A stretch of 12,614 bases of DNA from NCBI GenBank assembly GCA_029240815.1, contig JARDZO010000163.1, positions 1 to 12,614 of the forward strand, read 5' to 3'. The position numbers were made by a program, and so were the translations under genes. Under the pieces are notes generated by a model. That model was given only the letters and a program-made list of their open reading frames with translations. It had not been told where the DNA came from and made no database searches. This stretch comes from Brevibacillus sp. (GTDB taxonomy: Bacteria > Bacillota > Bacilli > Brevibacillales > Brevibacillaceae). This document shows, piece by piece, positions 5,588-11,610 of the stretch; position 1 is the first letter of the stretch, and every line of letters begins with the position of its first letter.

Positions 5588-6967
5588 CTAGGAGTGGTAA
5601 AAGGGGATGGTGAAGGAAAAACTGCTCCCTATCCCCAATTCACTGTTTACAATCATTTCGCCACCGTGGCGTCGGACGATGCTCTGGCAGATCGTCAAGC
5701 CGAGACCTGTCCCCCCGCTGTTGCGATTGCGGGATTTTTCCGCCCGGTAGAACTTGGTGAACACCTTTGGCAAGTCCACAGGGGAAATGCCTTCACCTTT
5801 GTCAATCACGGAGAAGAGGACATGTCCCTCTCGTTGGTCGCAAGTAATCAAAATGGAGCCTTGTGGCTTATTGTAGTAAATCGCGTTGTTGATTAAGTTT
5901 TCCATGACCCGCCGCAGCCTTGTCTCGTCTGCATCGATGTGCAGCTCATTGGATATCCGCAATTTCCACTGAAAGGACAGCCCTGCTTCCTGAATGCGAA
6001 CCATGTAGTCCTCAATAATCCCCTTCATGAAGTTTTTCACGTGGATGCGGCTGATATTTAACCGTACCTCAATGCTTTGCTGCGTGTAATCTTGCAATTC
6101 ATCCAGCAAATGCTCCAGGTCCGATGTTTTTAGCTCAATTTTGTTCATCTGCTTTTGGATGCGGTTGATATCCGTTACACGACCGGACCCGATGTAGGAA
6201 GCGTACCCTTTGATGGTAGTCAGGGGTGTCCGAAAGTCGTGAGCGATCGCAGCGATTAGTTCAGACTGACGTTCTTCGGAAAAACGCAGTTCGTCGACCA
6301 TGTCACCGAAATAGCGGAACAGCTGGCCAAATTCGTCATGCGATCGATACGTAAAGGAAACCAGGCGCTTTCCTTCCTGAATTTCCTGGGTTACGCGTGA
6401 CAGCTCGCTGACAGGACGCAAGATCCAGCGAACAAACAGGGCGAGCAAAACGAGTCCGACTAATAAAATACTTCCGTAAATAAACCAAAGCATCATCGAA
6501 ACGCCTTTAGTCGACATGATGTCATAGTCGTCTGTATAGAAGTAGATGACCGTTTCCCCTTCTCGCGGCGGTTCCTGCTGAAAGTGATATTCCGCGACGA
6601 CCTTCAGATCACTTCTTTTGGAAGAGACACGATTCGGCGTGGACGGTGGCACTTTCAGGTTGTAGGCTTGGGAGGTTTTGGAGTAGATGGTGTTGCCGTT
6701 TGCATCTTTTACTACCATTCGATACATGACGTCTTCCGGCAGCTGCTTTTCCAGCTCCATTCGTTCAGTCGGGTCCTTGAAGTTGCTGGAGCGGAGCAGT
6801 TGATTCAGCCGTACCTTCTCCGCTGTTTCCTTTTCATACTGGTATTGAGTGTGCCGGTCATTTTTCAGTTGTTCGACAATGACGTCTTGAAAGACAAATT
6901 TGAACAATAAGATATTCAGCGCGAGCAAGCCTATAAAAGAAAGAAACAGTTTGTTGCGTAGACTCAT
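5588..6967 (-). CDS. Membrane sensor histidine kinase (HAMP-HisKA-HATPase)
   Basis: The protein has 459 residues. A first membrane helix (about 7-27) is followed by an extracytoplasmic sensor segment of about 130 residues, rich in charged residues and lacking cysteines. A second helix (about 157-179) leads into a HAMP linker (about 180-232). The phosphoacceptor histidine is H243 in IAAIAHDFRTPLT. The ATP-binding domain shows the N-box (N357 and N361 in ENLINNAIYYN), the G1 box DKGEG at 389-393, and the G2 box GGTGLGL at 418-424, so the kinase looks intact. The gene starts directly at the stop codon of its response regulator (TAGATG), so the pair is translationally coupled. The signal is unknown. 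The location between a cell-wall hydrolase and a Lia locus fits envelope sensing, but this is inference. The family is the broad EnvZ/OmpR-type group. Confidence 0.95.
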   Translation of the reverse strand: MSLRNKLFLSFIGLLALNILLFKFVFQDVIVEQLKNDRHTQYQYEKETAEKVRLNQLLRSSNFKDPTERMELEKQLPEDVMYRMVVKDANGNTIYSKTSQAYNLKVPPSTPNRVSSKRSDLKVVAEYHFQQEPPREGETVIYFYTDDYDIMSTKGVSMMLWFIYGSILLVGLVLLALFVRWILRPVSELSRVTQEIQEGKRLVSFTYRSHDEFGQLFRYFGDMVDELRFSEERQSELIAAIAHDFRTPLTTIKGYASYIGSGRVTDINRIQKQMNKIELKTSDLEHLLDELQDYTQQSIEVRLNISRIHVKNFMKGIIEDYMVRIQEAGLSFQWKLRISNELHIDADETRLRRVMENLINNAIYYNKPQGSILITCDQREGHVLFSVIDKGEGISPVDLPKVFTKFYRAEKSRNRNSGGTGLGLTICQSIVRRHGGEMIVNSELGIGSSFSFTIPFYHS

Positions 6968-7690
6968 CTACAGCTTCTCCCCGATAAATACGTAGCCCGT
7001 CCCCCATTGCGTCTTGATAAACTGGCGGTTCATCTCTAGCTTCTCGCGCAAGTTTTTGATGTGCACCGTGACGGTGTTGAGAGAACCGTAGCCATAGCCC
7101 CAGACGCGGTCGTAGATCTGCTCACGAGTAAAGACAATCCCGGCATTTTCAGCCAAGAAAGTAAGCAACTGAAACTCCTTGGTCGACAATTCGATTTTTT
7201 CATTGCTGACGTAGACAGAATAAGTCTCTTTATGAATCTCCAGGTCCTTGAACTTCAGCACCGTAATCGGTGAATTGGACGCTTCTTTTTCAGGCTGTTC
7301 CTCGGTATGCTTGCGAATTCGTTCGTAGCGGCGCAGATGAGCGCGGATGCGAGCCAGCAGCTCCTCGGTATCAAATGGCTTGGTGATATAGTCGTCCGCT
7401 CCGATCTCAAAACCGACGACCTTGTCCACCGCTTTTCCTTTCGCGCTCAGAAACAGAATCGGTAAATCCCATTCCCGCCGAATTTGCGAGCATAGCTCAT
7501 AACCGCTCATGTTCGGCATCATGATGTCCAGCAGGATCAGATTCGGCTTTTTTTCGCCATTCTTCAAAAGGTCCAGCGCATCTTCTCCACTCTCGGCAGT
7601 AGAGACCTCAAAGCCTTCGTTTTCCAAAATATCTTCAAGCAGCTCAATAATTTCCGTGTTGTCATCGACAATCAATACGTGATCTTTCAC
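6968..7690 (-). CDS. OmpR/PhoB-family response regulator
   Basis: This 240-residue regulator is the first gene of a two-gene operon with the kinase downstream. The receiver domain (1-120) has the acidic pair D9-D10, the phosphoacceptor D55 in LILLDIMMPNMSGYE, S82 in place of the usual T/S switch residue, and K104 in YITKPF. A linker rich in Glu and Lys (about 125-145) joins a winged-helix DNA-binding domain (about 146-240) with the typical LSTKEFQLLTFLAENAG start, the recognition-helix part VTVHIKNLREKLE, and the TQWGTGYVF wing. The start is GTG at 7688-7690, with a GGGGGT ribosome site ten bases upstream; no better start lies close by. Targets are not evident from the window, though a 13-bp palindrome lies at 7835-7847 upstream of its own start. 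Confidence 0.95.
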   Translation of the reverse strand: MKDHVLIVDDNTEIIELLEDILENEGFEVSTAESGEDALDLLKNGEKKPNLILLDIMMPNMSGYELCSQIRREWDLPILFLSAKGKAVDKVVGFEIGADDYITKPFDTEELLARIRAHLRRYERIRKHTEEQPEKEASNSPITVLKFKDLEIHKETYSVYVSNEKIELSTKEFQLLTFLAENAGIVFTREQIYDRVWGYGYGSLNTVTVHIKNLREKLEMNRQFIKTQWGTGYVFIGEKL

Positions 7691-7766
7691 CGGAATCTAC
7701 CCCCAGTTACTTCTATTAATAAGGATTCGCGCATAGGCGATCAAAATTATTTAATTACTCTCGTCT

Positions 7767-7797
7767 ATCATACCATGGTTGTAGTGGGTATGGGCAA
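7767..7797 (-). promoter_or_regulatory. Possible promoter of the two-component operon
   Basis: On the minus strand TATGAT (7772-7767) is preceded by TGG, giving an extended -10. TTGCCC (7797-7792) lies 19 bases upstream, a long spacer. It is acceptable because of the extended -10, but not secure. Confidence 0.35.
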
Positions 7798-7834
7798 GTA
7801 AACCATTCCATCCTAATCAACAAACGCTTATAAG

Positions 7835-7847
7835 TGAGGTCACCTCA
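7835..7847. repeat. 13-bp perfect palindrome (TGAGGT-C-ACCTCA)
   Basis: Six-base arms around one central base lie about 145 bp upstream of the response regulator start and just past the NlpC/P60 terminator. It could be a regulator binding site; no T-run accompanies it. Confidence 0.3.
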
Positions 7848-7873
7848 TGACACCTGGTCCTAAATTTCGTCAG

Positions 7874-7902
7874 AAAAAGCCAGAGACGCGAGGTCCCTGG
7901 CT
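7874..7902 (-). terminator. Intrinsic terminator of the NlpC/P60 gene
   Basis: On the minus strand AGCCAGGGAC and GTCTCTGGCT pair over ten positions (one G-U) around a five-base loop and are followed by five T residues. It begins 17 bases after the stop codon of the hydrolase gene. Confidence 0.88.
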
Positions 7903-7918
7903 TACTATTTTTGCCGAA

Positions 7919-8452
7919 CTACTGTTTTTTTGCTTGATTTTCCGGCAACGATGCAGCTTGCACCGCGTTTTCCTTTTTCGGAGTTTCAGTCTTTGCTACC
8001 AGAACAGGTACGTTTACACGCTTGGCGCCAACGTAACGCTTGCTCCAGTAGTAAGGGTCGCTCAGCTTGGTGTTCACGACTCCACGACCAGTTTCCGAGT
8101 GCACGAATGTGCCGTTTCCGATGTAGATGCCCACATGTGAGATGCTGCGACCATTGGTTTGGAAAAAGACCAGATCGCCTGGTTGCAAATTACCCTTGGC
8201 GACAGGGGTTCCCAATTTGTACTGGGCAGCAGAGTTGTGTGGCAGGTCTACACCTAACGCATCAAATACGTAGCGCGTAAAACCGGAGCAGTCAAAGCCC
8301 TTCTTAGAGGTGCCAGAGGATTTGTAAGGGGTACCGTACAGATCGCTGACCACATCTGTCAGAGGAGATTTTGCCTCCTCAGCAGCTTGTGCAGCGCCGG
8401 CTCCCATAGCAAGCAATCCAGCGATGAACAAAGTTACTAACAACTTGCGCAA
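7919..8452 (-). CDS. Secreted NlpC/P60 cell-wall endopeptidase
   Basis: The frame is open from 8542, but the upstream part is riboswitch sequence. The supported start is TTG at 8450-8452, with GGAAGGGG nine bases upstream, giving 177 residues that begin exactly with a signal peptide (MRKLLVTLFIAGLLAMGAGAAQA, probable cleavage after A23). The mature protein is essentially one NlpC/P60 domain: catalytic cysteine C55 in FDCSGF, histidine H106 in SHVGIYIG, and H118 in FVHSE as the third residue of the triad. There is no LysM or SH3 wall-binding domain, only a Lys/Ala-rich tail of about 30 residues. Such enzymes cut within or beside the peptide stems of peptidoglycan outside the membrane. Control by a c-di-AMP riboswitch in the leader ties the enzyme to osmotic and turgor control. 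A terminator follows. Confidence 0.93.
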   Translation of the reverse strand: MRKLLVTLFIAGLLAMGAGAAQAAEEAKSPLTDVVSDLYGTPYKSSGTSKKGFDCSGFTRYVFDALGVDLPHNSAAQYKLGTPVAKGNLQPGDLVFFQTNGRSISHVGIYIGNGTFVHSETGRGVVNTKLSDPYYWSKRYVGAKRVNVPVLVAKTETPKKENAVQAASLPENQAKKQ

Positions 8453-8469
8453 AAGAAACTGCCCCTTCC

Positions 8470-8592
8470 CAGAGCCTACGAGGTTAGCTGAAGGGTTCGG
8501 TCGAAAGGACTCCCTAGGTCGCCAAAAAGCGCAACCATTCACCCCAGAAATACATGGTTCCCCCGTTTCCGCCTAGCGGAACTCGGCTATTT
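8470..8592 (-). ncRNA. c-di-AMP riboswitch (ydaO/yuaA class) in the leader of the NlpC/P60 gene
   Basis: Read on the minus strand, the leader contains in order TAGCCGAG, a TTCCGC-TAG-GCGGAA hairpin, CGGGGGAACCATG, CTGGGGTGAATGG, a variable GC stem, CCGAACCCTTCAGC, and the hallmark GCTAACCTCGTAGGCT. This order and these conserved blocks are those of the ydaO/yuaA riboswitch, which senses c-di-AMP and often precedes cell-wall hydrolases of the NlpC/P60 and RpfB types. The outer stem is formed by AGCC (near 8588) and GGCT (8473-8476). Its 3' strand ends only about three bases before the ribosome site (8462-8470), and no terminator hairpin lies between aptamer and start. Known members usually turn genes off with ligand. 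Confirmation would be a covariance-model match to the ydaO-yuaA family. Confidence 0.9.
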
Positions 8593-8740
8593 TCGATGTT
8601 TTTTTACACGCACTCCTATTTGAATTCTCTCCAAGTCCGGTTTTTCCTTTTTTTTCAGCGTTTATTCACATTTTTGTCACAATATTTTGTCTGATCTTGT
8701 AACGAAATGGCTCGAAATTGCAAGGTTCATCCTATCTATA
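8593..8740. other. Divergent intergenic region between the riboswitch and the Lia leader
   Basis: This AT-rich stretch must contain the minus-strand promoter of the riboswitch/NlpC transcript and probably the plus-strand promoter of the Lia operon. I see T-rich runs at 8600-8607 and 8641-8655 but no convincing -35/-10 pair on either strand and no coding potential. Confidence 0.5.
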
Positions 8741-8754
8741 GAAGCAGAAATGGG

Positions 8755-8797
8755 CCTGTCCGATTACGGCAGGAAGCAGCATCCGTCCAAGGACGGA
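8755..8797 (+). promoter_or_regulatory. Two GC-rich hairpins in the leader of the Lia operon (structured leader or operator)
   Basis: The first element pairs CCTGTCCG with CGGCAGG (8755-8773) as seven base pairs with one bulged T and an ATTA loop. The second is TCCGTCC-AA-GGACGGA (8782-8797), a perfect 7-2-7 inverted repeat. Each is preceded by GAAGCAG (8741-8747 and 8774 region). The pair lies 110-150 bases before the liaI-like start. LiaR-type regulators of Firmicutes bind interrupted inverted repeats in this position, so an operator is as plausible as an RNA structure. No known riboswitch class was recognised. Confidence 0.4.
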
Positions 8798-8905
8798 GAC
8801 AAAAACCAACCGCTCGCCCGTTATGGGGAGCCTATACCCGGGGATACAATATAGCCATAAGGTTAACACCTGCACCAATGAAAGGTGATTGGAGGGAAGG
8901 TAGGA

Positions 8906-9310
8906 ATGAGCGAACGGTCTGGAAAGTTTCTGCTCGGGCTGGTTCTGCTGCTAATCGGCGGGTTGGTTTTACTCGATCAACTGGGAATCGATAGTGGTGA
9001 TATTTTAGGGCTTCTGGTTCCCGGCGTGATCATGCTTTACGGAGCCCGCAAAGTAATGGGACATGGTGGCTCCCGCTTTTGGGGAGTGCTGATCTTCCTC
9101 TTTGGTCTCCTGATGTTGTTTGGGAAGCTGCATCTGCTGTTCCATAGCATTCTGGCGATCGGGATCATTTATCTGGGTTACAGCCTGATCCGGCCAAAGC
9201 AAGCACCCAAAGAAGGACCAGCCGAGTGGGAGAGACAGTGGGCACAGCGAGTTTTGAAAGAAGATTCACTGGATAACTGGGAAAAAGGCGTTCCAAGAAA
9301 TCAGCAGTAA
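8906..9310 (+). CDS. liaI: LiaI-like small membrane protein
   Basis: This 134-residue protein starts at ATG 8906 after GGAGGG and AAGGTAGG. It has four hydrophobic segments (about 8-24, 33-47, 58-73, 76-93) separated by very short loops, followed by a charged cytoplasmic tail of about 40 residues. It aligns by eye along its membrane part with the N-terminal half of the LiaF protein encoded at 10752, including the ends LGYSLIRPK and FGFRLIRGK, so both carry the LiaI/LiaF-type transmembrane domain. B. subtilis LiaI is a membrane anchor for LiaH, and the position directly before liaH supports the same role. It differs from that protein in having four rather than two obvious membrane segments, so orthology is likely by position rather than proven by sequence. 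Confidence 0.75.
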   Translation: MSERSGKFLLGLVLLLIGGLVLLDQLGIDSGDILGLLVPGVIMLYGARKVMGHGGSRFWGVLIFLFGLLMLFGKLHLLFHSILAIGIIYLGYSLIRPKQAPKEGPAEWERQWAQRVLKEDSLDNWEKGVPRNQQ

Positions 9311-9368
9311 GAACTCTTGCTTTTTGGATGAAACTAGATGATGTGATATGATGAGGAGGAAATAACAG

Positions 9369-10064
9369 ATGAGTATCTTTAGACGTTTGCGTGACCTGAC
9401 AGTAGCTTCGGTGAATGATGCATTGGATTCCATGGAAGATCCGGTTGTCATGCTCAATCAATACATGCGTGACATGGAAGTAGAAATCGGACAGGTTGAG
9501 GTAGCAGTCGCCCGACAGGTAGCATTGGAAAAGAAATTCCGCCAACAGTGGGATGAAGCCTTGGCACTGATCGAAAAGCGTGATCGCCAAGTGAAGCTCG
9601 CTCTCGGCGAAGGCGAAGACGAATTGGCAAGACGTGCATTAGCTGACAAAAAGCAATATGAGGGTCGGGCGTTGGAATATGAAACGCTCTACTTGTCCGC
9701 AGCGGAAGCGGCCGGACAAATGCGCGAAAAACTGGCTGAGCTAAAAGAGGAATTTTATAAGATGCGAGCGAAAAAGTTTACCTTGATGGCACGTGCCCAA
9801 GTAGCTCGTACCCAAAAGCAAGTCAATCATGCCGTAGTCGGAATGGGAAACCAGACCGCCGGCCGCGGGTTTGCACGCATGGAAGAAAAAGTAATGCGTA
9901 TGGAAGCAGAAGCTCAAATGAGCGGTCAATGGCGCCAAACAAGTCTTGGCTTGGACAACGCTTTGTCTGACCTGGAAAAAGACGATCTCGATGCCGAACT
10001 GGCGAGTATCAAGGCATCGATGCAGGATAAAAAAACAGCGGCAGCACCAGCGGATCAATCCTGA
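9369..10064 (+). CDS. liaH: PspA/IM30-family protein LiaH
   Basis: The product has 231 residues, nearly the length of B. subtilis LiaH, and begins with the family's amphipathic start MSIFRRLRDLTVASVNDAL. The family signature of N-terminal helices (DALDSMEDPVVMLNQYMRDME, about 19-39) and a long coiled coil (about 40-150), then a helical Met/Glu-rich part (ARMEEKVMRMEAEAQ) and an Ala/Pro tail, is complete. PspA/IM30 proteins assemble into large ESCRT-III-like rings and rods that bind and repair stressed cytoplasmic membrane. AGGAGG lies eight bases before the ATG. The gap to the preceding gene is 58 bases with no terminator, so the two genes are very likely cotranscribed, as liaIH are in B. subtilis. 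A hairpin follows before the methyltransferase gene. Confidence 0.92.
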   Translation: MSIFRRLRDLTVASVNDALDSMEDPVVMLNQYMRDMEVEIGQVEVAVARQVALEKKFRQQWDEALALIEKRDRQVKLALGEGEDELARRALADKKQYEGRALEYETLYLSAAEAAGQMREKLAELKEEFYKMRAKKFTLMARAQVARTQKQVNHAVVGMGNQTAGRGFARMEEKVMRMEAEAQMSGQWRQTSLGLDNALSDLEKDDLDAELASIKASMQDKKTAAAPADQS

Positions 10065-10114
10065 TTTTTGACAGGAACTGGGGTGCCGGATGTAGAATAG
10101 ATTGTGGCAATTAG

Positions 10115-10139
10115 GCAGCCTGTTTGACAGGCTGCTTTT
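10115..10139 (+). terminator. Hairpin with short T-run between liaH and the methyltransferase gene (attenuating terminator)
   Basis: The arms GCAGCCTGT (10115-10123) and ACAGGCTGC (10127-10135) pair perfectly around a three-base loop and are followed by TTTTC. The stem is strong and the T-run short, so partial termination is likely. This would give more liaIH than downstream message. Confidence 0.7.
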
Positions 10140-10158
10140 CCCCTAGGAGGTTCTATTC

Positions 10159-10716
10159 TTGGCAGATTTTTTGGTCTTTTTGCGACGCTTTATCGCTGAG
10201 CCTGGACGCGTCGGCAGCATTATACCCAGCTCCCGTTTTTTGTGCGAACGTATGTTGAGCCGTGTCAACTGGGACCGGGCCGATGTCATCATGGAATTGG
10301 GACCGGGGACGGGTGCTTTCACCCAATCGATCTATCAAAACATACGTCCAGATACTCATTACGTGCTAGTGGAGCGCGATGCCCAATTTCGGACCATGCT
10401 GCAATCCCGTTTTCCCGAGGTAACGATACGGGAAGAAGCGACCATGTTGAGTCACTACTTGGAGGAGTTGAAACTTGGCAAGGCGGATGTCATTATCTCA
10501 GGCCTACCGTTTGCCAACTTCCATGAAGAGCTGCGGGCAGCCATCCTGGATGAAATTCAATCTGTGCTGGCTCCAGGCGGGCTATTCATTACATTCCAAT
10601 ATTCACTACAACTCCAAGCTGAGCTGCAGGAACGATTTAGCTGGGTAGAAACGAACTTCACCCTGCTGAACATCCCGCCTGCATTCATTTATACATGTCG
10701 TAACGGACAGAAGTGA
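10159..10716 (+). CDS. PmtA-like SAM-dependent methyltransferase
   Basis: The start is TTG at 10159, with AGGAGG eight bases upstream, giving 185 residues. The order of motifs is that of the phospholipid N-methyltransferase (PmtA, Sinorhizobium type)/KsgA-like group: an N-terminal FLRRFIAEPGRVGSIIPSS segment (7-25), SAM motif I ELGPGTG at 46-52, the acidic motif II at 71-74 (VERD), the loop SGLPFANF at 114-121 in place of the NPPY of DNA/RNA methylases, and an LAPGGLFI strand at 137-144. The family annotation is often 'rRNA adenine methyltransferase', but the SGLPF loop favours a lipid substrate such as phosphatidylethanolamine; this is inference. The gene lies inside the Lia locus between liaH and liaF, the position of liaG in B. 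subtilis, so a role in membrane stress is likely. It is a single small domain with no membrane segment. Confidence 0.85.
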   Translation: MADFLVFLRRFIAEPGRVGSIIPSSRFLCERMLSRVNWDRADVIMELGPGTGAFTQSIYQNIRPDTHYVLVERDAQFRTMLQSRFPEVTIREEATMLSHYLEELKLGKADVIISGLPFANFHEELRAAILDEIQSVLAPGGLFITFQYSLQLQAELQERFSWVETNFTLLNIPPAFIYTCRNGQK

Positions 10717-10751
10717 AATAATCGGCATGGGGCGTAAGAGAGGAGACTTTC

Positions 10752-11597
10752 GTGAAGCTGTCCCGCGTGCACAAAATGTTGGCTGGTGTCCTGATCATCT
10801 TGACGGGTATTGGTCTCTTTTTAGACAGTTTGAATATTATTTCGTTCGGGTTGTTTGATTTGTGGCCGATGGTGTTGGTCTACTTTGGCGTTCGCCTTTG
10901 GGGACAGAACAAACGAATCGGCGGTGGCATTTTATTTAGTCTTGGTATCATCATCGCTTTGGAAATGTGGTTTGGCATCGGGATCGATGATTTGTTTCAA
11001 CTGGTAATTCCGATCCTGTTCGTCTATTTTGGCTTCAGGCTCATCAGGGGAAAGACGCGGGAAAAAGAACCCGTTGTCGGCAAAAAGTTCACCTCAGGGG
11101 AAGGGGAAGCCTCTGTCGGAACTGCCATGCGTGATGAGCAGGGTGTTCCCGACCCCATGTCAGAAGATCCAGTAAAGATTACAGAAAAAGAAAATACGGC
11201 GATTCTCCGCCATGGCAAATCATTACCCAAAGATTCCCGCAGTTCGTTGATCGGGGATTTTCACCTGACTTCCGGTCGTTTTGAGCTGAGCCATTTGCAA
11301 GTGTGGCACGGAATTGGCGACGTAGTGATCGATTTGTCGCGTGCGATGCTGATGCAGGAAGAAGCACAGCTCACCGTGGAAGGATGGATCGGAGACGTCA
11401 CTATATATGTGCCTGTCGATCTTCCAGTATCCGTCTCGGCAGAGCTTTCCGTCGGAGATCTAGAAGTGTTCAGTAACCGTCAGGGCGGGATCAACCGCAG
11501 CATCATGATTCGCTCGGATCACTATGATCAGGCGGTGCATAAAGTGAATTTGCATATCTCGCTGCTTGTCGGCGATATAAAAGTCAAGTACATCTAG
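10752..11597 (+). CDS. liaF: LiaF, membrane repressor of the LiaSR system
   Basis: This 281-residue protein starts at GTG 10752 after AGGAGA. Four hydrophobic segments (about 9-27, 34-49, 56-73, 78-96) make up the N-terminal membrane domain. A hydrophilic linker (about 97-165) connects to a C-terminal beta-rich domain (about 166-281) that matches the 'cell-wall-active antibiotics response' family: repeated G-D-V/L turns as in GIGDVVIDLSRA, GWIGDVTIYVP, LSVGDLEVFS and LVGDIKVKYI. In B. subtilis LiaF holds the kinase LiaS in check until envelope damage releases it. The direct spacing to liaS (13 bases, AGGAGG overlapping the stop codon) supports the same coupling. The gap from the methyltransferase gene is only 35 bases with no terminator, so they form one transcription unit. 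Confidence 0.92.
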   Translation: MKLSRVHKMLAGVLIILTGIGLFLDSLNIISFGLFDLWPMVLVYFGVRLWGQNKRIGGGILFSLGIIIALEMWFGIGIDDLFQLVIPILFVYFGFRLIRGKTREKEPVVGKKFTSGEGEASVGTAMRDEQGVPDPMSEDPVKITEKENTAILRHGKSLPKDSRSSLIGDFHLTSGRFELSHLQVWHGIGDVVIDLSRAMLMQEEAQLTVEGWIGDVTIYVPVDLPVSVSAELSVGDLEVFSNRQGGINRSIMIRSDHYDQAVHKVNLHISLLVGDIKVKYI

Positions 11598-11610
11598 GAG
11601 GTACTGGCGA

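Noticed and set aside
5594..5896. Plus-strand 100-residue frame with a GGGG-ATGG start
   Set aside because: It lies wholly antisense to the ATPase domain of the histidine kinase and has no protein-like pattern of its own.
7835..7847. Terminator between the NlpC/P60 gene and the two-component operon
   Set aside because: The one-base centre cannot form an RNA loop without opening the stem, and no T-run follows. A proper terminator is at 7874-7902.
8453..8542. N-terminal extension of the NlpC/P60 protein from ATG 8542
   Set aside because: The extension is encoded by the c-di-AMP riboswitch and would bury the signal peptide. The TTG at 8452 has a strong ribosome site and starts exactly at the signal peptide.
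8707..8994. 95-residue plus-strand reading frame in the Lia leader
   Set aside because: Its composition is unlike a real protein (Arg-rich, no recognisable pattern), it has no ribosome site, it runs through two hairpins, and it overlaps the liaI-like gene in another frame.
9324..9352. TTGGAT-17-TGATATGAT as a separate sigma-A promoter for liaH
   Set aside because: The transcript would start at about 9359, after the GAGGAGG ribosome site at 9353-9359, leaving liaH without it. Cotranscription with the liaI-like gene fits better.
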